Shown: piece by piece, positions 1 to 4,807 of the stretch
Numbering within the stretch: position 1 is the first letter of the stretch
Layout of the letters: every line of letters starts with the position of its first letter
Origin: an uncultured delta proteobacterium
GTDB lineage: Bacteria; Myxococcota_A; Polyangia; Polyangiales; Ga0077539
Length of the DNA: 8,762 nucleotides
Direction: 5' to 3'
Assembly: GCA_903885885.1 (NCBI GenBank)
Contig: CAISKJ010001185.1
Span: forward strand, 1 to 8,762
Program-made: the position numbers and the translations under genes
The notes under the pieces: model-generated
Told to the model about the DNA's origin: nothing
The model's database searches: none
Seen by the model: the letters and a program-made list of their open reading frames with translations, nothing else

Positions 1-828
1 CCGTCCAACCAGCACGCCATCGACATTCTCTTCGGGTTTCGCTTCGGTCTGGAGCTCTACGCCAACATTCGGCCGGTGCGCTGCCTCGCCGATCGCCTCT
101 CGCCGCTCAAGCACTTCGGCGAGAAGGACATCGACTTCGTGATCTTTCGCGAGAACACCGAGGGCCTCTACGTCAACGTGGGGGGGCAGGTGCGCCGCGG
201 CACCCCCGACGAGATCGCGATCAACGAGGACATCAACACTCGCAAGGGCGTCGAGCGCATCATCCGCGCCGCCTTCGAGTACGCAGTCGAGCGCGGCGTC
301 ACGCGCGTGCACATGGCCGACAAGAGCAACGCCATGCGCCACGCGCACGAGCTGTGGCTCCGCGTGTTTCGCGAGGTCGCGAAGGAGTACCCGAGCATCC
401 AGGCCGTGCACGCCTACGTCGACGCGATGGCGATGTACATGGTGCAAGACCCCGCGAGCATGCAGGTGATCGTCACCTGCAACCTCTTCGGCGACATTCT
501 CACCGACATCGGCGCGGCGCTCCAGGGCGGCCTTGGCATGGCGGGCAGCGCGAGCCTCCACCCGGGCAAGCGCATCGGGCTCTTCGAACCCGTGCACGGG
601 AGCGCGCCTCCCCTCGCGGGCAAAGACGTCGCCAACCCCTTCGCGTCATTCCTCACCGTCGGGCTGATGATGTCGCACCTGGGGCACCGCGAGCTCGAGG
701 CCCTCATCGAAGACTGCGTGCGCGCGTGCGTGCAGGCGGGCGAGTGCACCCACGACGTGGGCGGCGCGCTCGGCACCCGCGCGGCCTCCGAGGCCTTTCT
801 CGCGCGGATCGCGGCGCGACTCGCGTAG
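1..828 (+). CDS. Isocitrate/isopropylmalate dehydrogenase family protein (3' part)
   Basis: The reading frame is open from base 1 and ends at TAG 826-828, giving 275 codons. The start lies upstream of the window, so the GTG at 76 is internal. Family members oxidatively decarboxylate 2-hydroxy acids (3-isopropylmalate, isocitrate, homoisocitrate, tartrate) with NAD(P)+ and Mg2+ in the cytoplasm. Visible hallmarks (residues numbered within the window) are: paired arginines R14 and R24 ten residues apart, the second in LYANIRP; RENTEGLY at 50-57; DKSNA with catalytic-type lysine K108; the metal-binding aspartates D141 (VDAMAM), D165 and D169 (NLFGDILTD); and the cofactor loop EPVHGSAPPLAGK at 196-208 followed by N212. 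The DKSNA motif and NIRP region resemble the isopropylmalate/homoisocitrate/tartrate-type branch more than classical E. coli-type isocitrate dehydrogenase. The specificity residues are not decisive, so leuB is not assigned. The gene converges on the next one, with a 3-base gap. Confidence 0.93.
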   Translation, partial: PSNQHAIDILFGFRFGLELYANIRPVRCLADRLSPLKHFGEKDIDFVIFRENTEGLYVNVGGQVRRGTPDEIAINEDINTRKGVERIIRAAFEYAVERGVTRVHMADKSNAMRHAHELWLRVFREVAKEYPSIQAVHAYVDAMAMYMVQDPASMQVIVTCNLFGDILTDIGAALQGGLGMAGSASLHPGKRIGLFEPVHGSAPPLAGKDVANPFASFLTVGLMMSHLGHRELEALIEDCVRACVQAGECTHDVGGALGTRAASEAFLARIAARLA

Positions 829-836
829 TCGCTACG
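824..836. repeat. Small palindrome containing both convergent stop codons
   Basis: CGTAG-TCG-CTACG is a perfect 5-bp inverted repeat with a 3-base loop. The left arm contains the TAG stop of the dehydrogenase gene (826-828). The right arm contains the complement of the TAG stop of the - strand lipoprotein gene (832-834). The stem is short and no T-tract follows on either strand, so it is not a convincing intrinsic terminator. It may be no more than a by-product of two TAG stops facing each other. Confidence 0.4.
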
Positions 837-1521
837 GCGTCGCGCTGACGTACACCAGCACTTCGTAGTCGACGGGCGCCACAGGCGCGCGAAACGCCGG
901 CATGCGCACCGCGCACAGGGCCTCGCCCACGCACGTCGCCTGCTCGCGCGTCAGCGTCACGCCCGGGAAGGTGAACTCCGTGGGCGCGCCGCTGCGCGCG
1001 AACATGCCGTGGGTGGGCAGGCGACCGCGCGCGTCGGTCGGCGGCAGGCACGCGATCACGCGACGCTCCACCGGGAGGAACGCGCGCACGATCGCGGCGC
1101 TGCCGGGCTCGTAGGGCGACTGCGTGCTCGGCACGAGCGCCGGCGGGGTGCCGTCGCATCGAACCCGCGCGCGGCCGTCGAGCACCGCCCACTGGGCGTG
1201 GAGCTCTCCGACGTCGTCGCCGCTGCGCACCACGGGGGTGCCGATCGAGCGCGGGGCCGTGCGCGCCTCCATCGCACCGCCGTCGCTGCGGCGCCCGTCG
1301 GCGCGCGCCGTCGCGGGGATGAGGGCGAGGTTCGACGATGGCACCGGCTGCGGCGCGGCGTTCGAGCGAGGGGCGCTCGGGGCCTCCGCGCCAGGCTGTG
1401 CCACCGAGCGACGGCGGTGCCGCGGGGTCGTGCTCGCGGTGGCGTCGGTCGCAGGAGCGGTCGCGCACCCGTCGAGCGCCGTGAGGGCCATCACCAGAAG
1501 GAGAGCGGTCTTGGTGGTCAT
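832..1521 (-). CDS. Putative lipoprotein of unknown function
   Basis: This frame encodes 229 residues from ATG (1519-1521, - strand) to TAG. The start is chosen because AGGGAG lies 9 bases upstream (1531-1536 on the + strand) and the N-terminus is a lipoprotein signal: one lysine, a hydrophobic run TALLLVMALTAL, then LDGC with the candidate lipid-bearing cysteine at residue 19. Asp at -2 of the lipobox is atypical. Alanine after the cysteine would favour the outer membrane if E. coli-like sorting rules apply. Residues 20-100 are low-complexity, rich in Ala/Pro/Arg/Ser, and probably a disordered tether. Residues 105-229 look folded, with cysteines at 122, 158, 197 and 203. The order V..AC...G.L.T..F..SG, FTFPGV, C at 197, then MPAFRAP and alternating hydrophobics to the end resembles C-terminal domains of myxobacterial AgmX/TonB-like proteins. 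That likeness is weak and by eye only. No function is assigned. The open frame continues upstream of this start, but without a start signal. Confidence 0.72.
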   Translation of the reverse strand: MTTKTALLLVMALTALDGCATAPATDATASTTPRHRRRSVAQPGAEAPSAPRSNAAPQPVPSSNLALIPATARADGRRSDGGAMEARTAPRSIGTPVVRSGDDVGELHAQWAVLDGRARVRCDGTPPALVPSTQSPYEPGSAAIVRAFLPVERRVIACLPPTDARGRLPTHGMFARSGAPTEFTFPGVTLTREQATCVGEALCAVRMPAFRAPVAPVDYEVLVYVSATP

Positions 1522-1603
1522 CGGGCTCTGCTCCCTGCGTGCGGGCGCCGTTCGTAAGGCGCCTCTAGAGTCAAGGGAAAGCGATAGCAGTACGCGTGCC
1601 CAC

Positions 1604-1619
1604 GCAACCGGTAGGTTGC
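1604..1619. repeat. Inverted repeat GCAACC-GGTA-GGTTGC
   Basis: A perfect 6-bp inverted repeat with a 4-base spacer. A second, overlapping small palindrome, GCGTG-CC-CACGC, lies at 1594-1605. The site is 83-98 bases upstream of the lipoprotein start. Dyads of this size are typical of operators for dimeric repressors, but no regulator can be named. Confidence 0.4.
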
Positions 1620-1710
1620 CCCGTGTGCCCGCGCGCCACGCGCCATGCTTTGTCTGCGGTCGTGATGCCACTGCCGCCCATTGCCTCACCGAATAACAAC
1701 GGCGCCAGCG

Positions 1711-1733
1711 AGGCAGAACTTGAGAATCTGCCT
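1711..1733. repeat. Inverted repeat AGGCAGA-N9-TCTGCCT
   Basis: A perfect 7-bp inverted repeat with a 9-base centre (1718-1726) in the middle of the divergent region. It could be an operator for a dimeric regulator or an RNA hairpin. The following GTACTTGTTG is only mildly T-rich, so an intrinsic terminator is not well supported, and no transcript on the + strand is known to need one here. Confidence 0.45.
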
Positions 1734-1740
1734 GTACTTG

Positions 1741-1750
1741 TTGCGCGCAA
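1741..1750. repeat. Palindrome TTGCGCGCAA
   Basis: A perfect 10-base palindrome without spacer, 7 bases after the preceding inverted repeat and about 90 bases upstream of the nuo promoter candidate. It is a possible protein-binding site, though short palindromes also arise by chance. Confidence 0.3.
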
Positions 1751-1836
1751 ATGCGATGCGGTTCACCGCCCGTCGACGCTGACCCGACGATCACTCGGCG
1801 GCGCCGAGGGGCGTCAACTTCGAGGCGGGCAAGCGC

Positions 1837-1860
1837 GGTGTATTGACACCCGGCGGGGTG
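1837..1860. promoter_or_regulatory. Two overlapping dyads on the -35 element (operator candidate)
   Basis: GGTGT-ATTG-ACACC (1837-1850) is a perfect inverted repeat that contains most of the TTGACA -35 hexamer (1843-1848). It overlaps a second perfect dyad, CACCC-GGCG-GGGTG (1847-1860), which fills most of the promoter spacer. The two share the ACACCC half. A protein bound to either dyad would compete with RNA polymerase, so repression of the nuo operon is the natural reading. This is an inference from position alone. Confidence 0.4.
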
Positions 1861-1872
1861 ACTGACTAGCGT
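1843..1872 (+). promoter_or_regulatory. Candidate housekeeping-sigma promoter for the nuo operon
   Basis: A consensus -35 hexamer TTGACA (1843-1848) is followed after 18 bases by TAGCGT (1867-1872). The latter keeps the TA....T core of a -10 element and is degenerate in the way common in high-GC bacteria. Transcription would begin near 1879, leaving a leader of about 97 bases before the nuoE ATG. The -35 match is strong and the -10 match modest. An alternative -10 a few bases upstream is possible. Confidence 0.5.
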
Positions 1873-1877
1873 CCCGC

Positions 1878-1911
1878 CCGCCGCGGGATCCCCACCGCGA
1901 TTCTGCGGCGG
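1878..1911 (+). repeat. Leader hairpin candidate upstream of nuoE
   Basis: CCGCCGC (1878-1884) pairs perfectly with GCGGCGG (1905-1911) around a 20-base loop. The loop itself holds the palindrome GGGATCCC (1885-1892). The 3' arm can instead pair with CCGC at 1895-1898. If transcription starts near 1879, this stem would sit at the very 5' end of the nuo mRNA, where it might protect the message. GC-rich DNA gives such stems easily, so confidence is low. Confidence 0.3.
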
Positions 1912-1975
1912 TTTCAGAGGGCGCGGCGAGCGCGGAGTCACCGCGACGCGTGCCGGAAAGCAACAGCATCTGACC

Positions 1976-2518
1976 ATGGCGTTCGAGCTCACCCCCGACC
2001 GCAAGGCGATCCTTGACGAACTGCTCCCGCGATATCCGACGAAGCAGGCGTTGACGATCCCTCTCCTGCACATCTGTCAGGAGCAGAACGGGCACATCAA
2101 CGAAGACGTGATCGCGTACGTGGCGAAGACCCTCGGGATCTCCACCGCGGACGTGCAGGGCGTCGTGACCTTCTACACGCTGTTCATGCAGAAGAAGGTC
2201 GGTCGCAACGTGATCTGGGTGTGCCGCACTCTCTCGTGCGAGCTCGCCGGCGCGCGCGAGATCACCCACTGCCTGGAGAAGAAGCTCGGCGTCCATTGTG
2301 GTGAGACCACGAAGGACGGCGAGTTCACGCTGCTCAAGGCCGAGTGCCTCGCGGCCTGCGCGGGCGGGCCGATGATCCAGCTCAACGACCGCTACTACGA
2401 GAATCTGACCCCTGAGAAGCTCGACGAGATCCTCGACGAGGCCCGCAAGCGCCGCGACGACAAGGTCAAGGGAGCGTTCTCTCCGGTAGGCATCCTCGCC
2501 AACCCCGGGAGCAAGTGA
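1976..2518 (+). CDS. nuoE: NADH-quinone oxidoreductase subunit E
   Basis: This 180-residue subunit of the peripheral arm of complex I (24-kDa homologue) carries the 2Fe-2S cluster N1a beside the FMN of NuoF, on the cytoplasmic side. An N-terminal helical part (about 1-70, with ICQEQNGHI at 33-41 and GVVTFYTLF at 62-70) precedes a thioredoxin-like domain. The four cluster ligands are present as C83-X4-C88 (VCRTLSCEL) and C124-X3-C128 (ECLAACAGGP). Length is close to the family norm, with about 15 extra residues at the C-terminus. ATG 1976 fits the usual N-terminus. Its ribosome site is poor: the nearest purine run, GGAAAG at 1955-1960, is 15 bases away. It is the first gene of the nuo operon, behind the promoter candidate at 1843-1872, and its TGA overlaps the GTG of nuoF. 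Confidence 0.96.
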   Translation: MAFELTPDRKAILDELLPRYPTKQALTIPLLHICQEQNGHINEDVIAYVAKTLGISTADVQGVVTFYTLFMQKKVGRNVIWVCRTLSCELAGAREITHCLEKKLGVHCGETTKDGEFTLLKAECLAACAGGPMIQLNDRYYENLTPEKLDEILDEARKRRDDKVKGAFSPVGILANPGSK

Positions 2519-3873
2519 GCGACATGCCTGTCGAGAATCCTCGCATCCTCACGAAGAACTACGGCACCCCGCAGAGCTGGACGATCGACGCGTACGAGCG
2601 CTCGGGCGGCTACAGCGCGCTGCGCAAGGCCCTCACGATGGAGCCCGCGAAGCTCGTCGAAGAGGTGAAGGCCGCCAACCTCCGCGGGCGCGGCGGCGCG
2701 GGCTTTCCCGCGGGCATGAAGTGGGGCTTCCTCAAGCCCGTCCCCGGCAAGCCCAACTACATCGCGGTGAACGCCGACGAGGGCGAGCCCGGCACCATCA
2801 AAGACCGCACGCTGATGGAGCTCGACCCGCACCGCTGCGTCGAGGGCTTCATCATCGCGGCCCTCGCCCTCGATGTGCACTCGGTCTACTGCTACATCCG
2901 CGGCGAGCTCGTGCTCGCCATTCGCCGGATGGAAGAGGCCGTGCGCGAGGCGCGCCGCAAGGGCTACCTCGGCGACAAGGTGCTGGGCAAAGACTTCAAG
3001 CTCGACATCGTGATCCACGCGGGCGCGGGCGCTTACATCTGCGGCGAGGAGACGTCGCTCCTCAACTCGCTCGAGGGGCTGCGCGGCGAGCCGCGGCTCA
3101 AGCCGCCGTTCCCCGCGGTGGTGGGCGCCTTCGGCGCGCCGACGATCGTGAACAACCTCGAGACGCTCGCGACGGTGCCCACCATCATCGAGATGGGCGG
3201 CGACAACTTCTCGAAGCTCTCGCGCCTCCACGACATGAAAGACGGCGGCGTGCGCCTCTACGGCGTGTCGGGCCACGTGAACAGGCCCGGCGTGTACGAG
3301 GCCCCCGTGGGCATCACGCTGCGCGAGCTCATCGAAGACCTCGGCGGCGGCGTGCGCAAGGGCCGCAAGCTCAAGGCCGTGATCCCCGGCGGCAGCTCGA
3401 CGCCGGTGCTGCGCGAGCAAGACCTGGTGAACGCGCCGGACCCCAAGCACCCGCTGCATCGGTGGCACGGCAAGAGCCACCTCGACGTGCCCATGGGCGT
3501 CGACACGATGCGCGGGCTGGGCACGATGCTCGGCACCTGCTGCGCCATCGTGATGGACGACACCACGTCGATGGTGCGCGCGGCCGAGAACCTCATGCTC
3601 TTCTACGCCCACGAGTCGTGCGGACAGTGCACGCCGTGTCGCGAGGGCTGCGCGTGGATGGCCCGGCTGTGTACCAAGTTCGCGAACGGCACGGCCACCC
3701 GGCAGGACCTCGACACGCTGCTCGACGTGGCGAACAACATCATGGGCAACACGATCTGCGCCCTCGGTGACGGCGCGGCGATGCCGATGCTGGGGATCCT
3801 CAAGCTGTTCCGCCACGAGTTCGAAGCGGCGATCGGCCACGAGCAGCCCTCGTGGGGAGGAGTAAACGCGTGA
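2515..3873 (+). CDS. nuoF: NADH-quinone oxidoreductase subunit F (NADH/FMN-binding)
   Basis: NuoF (51-kDa homologue, 452 residues) oxidises NADH and passes electrons via FMN to 4Fe-4S cluster N3. The FMN/NADH-binding motifs are RGRGGAGFPAGMKW (57-70), NADEGEPGTIKDR (86-98) and GAGAYICGEETSLL (170-183). The N3 ligands are C369, C372 and C375 (SCGQCTPC) plus C415 (TICALGDG). The GTG at 2515 overlaps the nuoE stop by 4 bases, but GGGAG (2507-2511) lies only 3 bases before it. ATG 2524, three codons on, has the same site at 12 bases, so the start is uncertain by 9 bases. Unusual: after the conserved PGGSSTPVL (291-299) there is an insertion of about 20 residues (roughly 300-322, rich in Asp, Pro and His) before DVPMGVD, where family members usually continue almost directly into a PMDFD-like motif. 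Confidence 0.96.
   Translation: MSDMPVENPRILTKNYGTPQSWTIDAYERSGGYSALRKALTMEPAKLVEEVKAANLRGRGGAGFPAGMKWGFLKPVPGKPNYIAVNADEGEPGTIKDRTLMELDPHRCVEGFIIAALALDVHSVYCYIRGELVLAIRRMEEAVREARRKGYLGDKVLGKDFKLDIVIHAGAGAYICGEETSLLNSLEGLRGEPRLKPPFPAVVGAFGAPTIVNNLETLATVPTIIEMGGDNFSKLSRLHDMKDGGVRLYGVSGHVNRPGVYEAPVGITLRELIEDLGGGVRKGRKLKAVIPGGSSTPVLREQDLVNAPDPKHPLHRWHGKSHLDVPMGVDTMRGLGTMLGTCCAIVMDDTTSMVRAAENLMLFYAHESCGQCTPCREGCAWMARLCTKFANGTATRQDLDTLLDVANNIMGNTICALGDGAAMPMLGILKLFRHEFEAAIGHEQPSWGGVNA
3854..3862 (+). promoter_or_regulatory. Ribosome binding site that fixes the nuoJ start
   Basis: GGGGAGGAG is a strong Shine-Dalgarno match inside the end of nuoF, 7 bases before GTG 3870. It favours that start over the in-frame GTG at 3852, which lies too close to the site to use it. 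Confidence 0.8.
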
Positions 3874-4460
3874 ACCCGTCGTCGACCCAGGAGATCATCG
3901 CATTCTCGCTCTTCGCGGCCCTGGCCGTGGCGAGCGCGCTCGCGACGGTGACCCTCCGCAACCCCATCCGCAACGCGGTGGGGCTCTTCGTGCACGTGCT
4001 CTCGCTCGCGGGGCTCTACATCACGCTCGCGGCGCACTTCCTCGTGGCCGTGCAGCTCATCGTGTACGTGGGCGCCGTCGTGGTGCTCTTCGTGTTCGTG
4101 ATCATGCTCCTCGGCCCGGGCTCGGAGACGGCGCCCGACGCCACCGGGCGCGTGCCGCGCGTGCTCGGCGCCGCGGGCATCGCGTCGGTGGGCATCGTGC
4201 TGGCTTCGACGGTGCGCACGCTCGCGCCGCCGCGGCCCGACCGTGTGCCCGAGTTCGGCACGCTGCGCCACGTGGGCGAGTACCTCTTCGGCCCCGCGAT
4301 GGTGCCCTTCGAAGTCGCGTCGGTGCTCCTCACCGCGGGCATCGTGGGCGCGTTCGCGGTCGCGAAGGCCCACCACCACAAGGTCAAGATGAACACCGAG
4401 ACCAACCTGGCGCCCTTGAAGAGCGACGCCGTCGACGAGTCGCAGGGAGACCACGGATGA
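3870..4460 (+). CDS. nuoJ: NADH-quinone oxidoreductase subunit J
   Basis: NuoJ (ND6 homologue) is a membrane subunit near the junction of the peripheral and membrane arms. Its third helix takes part in coupling quinone reduction to proton pumping. The protein has 196 residues from GTG 3870. Five hydrophobic helices are visible at about 8-27, 34-54, 59-81, 98-117 and 147-167. The third contains the family's most conserved stretch, VYVGAVVVLFVFVIML (65-80). The C-terminal tail (168-196) is hydrophilic, starts with a HHH cluster, and is predicted cytoplasmic. The start overlaps the nuoF stop by 4 bases, so the two are probably translationally coupled. Placing nuoJ directly after nuoF is unusual, because nuoG, nuoH and nuoI normally lie between them. 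Confidence 0.94.
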   Translation: MNPSSTQEIIAFSLFAALAVASALATVTLRNPIRNAVGLFVHVLSLAGLYITLAAHFLVAVQLIVYVGAVVVLFVFVIMLLGPGSETAPDATGRVPRVLGAAGIASVGIVLASTVRTLAPPRPDRVPEFGTLRHVGEYLFGPAMVPFEVASVLLTAGIVGAFAVAKAHHHKVKMNTETNLAPLKSDAVDESQGDHG

Positions 4461-4798
4461 TCATCACCCTCGGGCACTACCTCGCCCTCTCGTCGGTGCT
4501 CTTCACCATCGGCGCCGCGGGCTTTCTCTACCGCAGGAACGCGCTCGTCGCGCTCATGAGCATCGAGCTCATGCTCAACGCGGTGAACCTCACGCTCGTG
4601 GCCGCCAACCGCTGGCTCCCCGCGGTGCAGGGCGACGCCGGCACCGTGTCACCCCCCGCGCCGAGCGGGCACGTGTTCGCGTTCTTCGTCATCGCCGTGG
4701 CCGCCGCCGAGGCCGCTGTGGGCCTGGCGATCGTCCTGTCGTTCTACCGCCTTCGCAAGACGGTCCGCACCGACGCGGCCGACATGCTCCGAGGCTGA
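4457..4798 (+). CDS. nuoK: NADH-quinone oxidoreductase subunit K
   Basis: NuoK (ND4L homologue) is a three-helix membrane subunit that carries two glutamates on the proton path. Here it has 113 residues, with helices at about 6-24, 29-50 and 73-95. The key glutamates are E37 (MSIELMLN) and E85 (AAAEAAVGLA). They are 48 residues apart, against 36 in E. coli NuoK (E36/E72). The loop between helices 2 and 3 is therefore about 12 residues longer; it runs roughly 53-72, is rich in Pro and Gly, and is predicted periplasmic. The ATG overlaps the nuoJ stop (ATGA), and GGGAG (4445-4449) sits 7 bases upstream. Confidence 0.96.
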   Translation: MIITLGHYLALSSVLFTIGAAGFLYRRNALVALMSIELMLNAVNLTLVAANRWLPAVQGDAGTVSPPAPSGHVFAFFVIAVAAAEAAVGLAIVLSFYRLRKTVRTDAADMLRG

Positions 4799-4807
4799 GA
4801 CCTACCC

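Larger units (their letters stand above)
1522..1975. other. Divergent intergenic region, rich in inverted repeats
   Basis: These 454 bases separate the - strand lipoprotein gene from the nuo operon and contain no convincing gene; frames crossing them lack start signals. They hold perfect inverted repeats at 1604-1619, 1711-1733, 1741-1750, 1837-1850, 1847-1860 and 1878-1911, and a promoter candidate at 1843-1872 toward nuoE. Toward the lipoprotein gene, TTGACT (complement of 1569-1574) lies 47 bases before the start. No good -10 follows at the proper distance, so that promoter is only a suggestion. Parts between about 1660 and 1760 are more AT-rich than the flanking genes, as expected for regulatory DNA. 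Confidence 0.75.

Noticed and set aside
1546..1574. Promoter for the lipoprotein gene using TTGACT (complement of 1569-1574)
   Set aside because: The -35 is good, but at 15-18 bases only GC-rich hexamers without a TA....T pattern are found, so it is mentioned but not called.
1711..1745. Intrinsic terminator at the AGGCAGA/TCTGCCT hairpin
   Set aside because: The stem is not GC-dense, the loop is 9 bases, and only a weak T-rich stretch follows. No + strand transcript is known to end there.
1596..1865. Small + strand open frame of 89 codons in the intergenic region
   Set aside because: It has no ribosome site, overlaps the promoter and dyads, and shows no protein-like pattern.
1522..2073. Upstream continuation of the lipoprotein frame on the - strand to an ATG at 2073
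   Set aside because: It would run through the intergenic region and into nuoE. The signal peptide and ribosome site place the real start at 1521.
2395..3840. Open frame of 481 codons on the - strand opposite nuoF
   Set aside because: Shadow of nuoF, with low-complexity Arg/His/Ala/Val composition. The + strand has all NuoF motifs.
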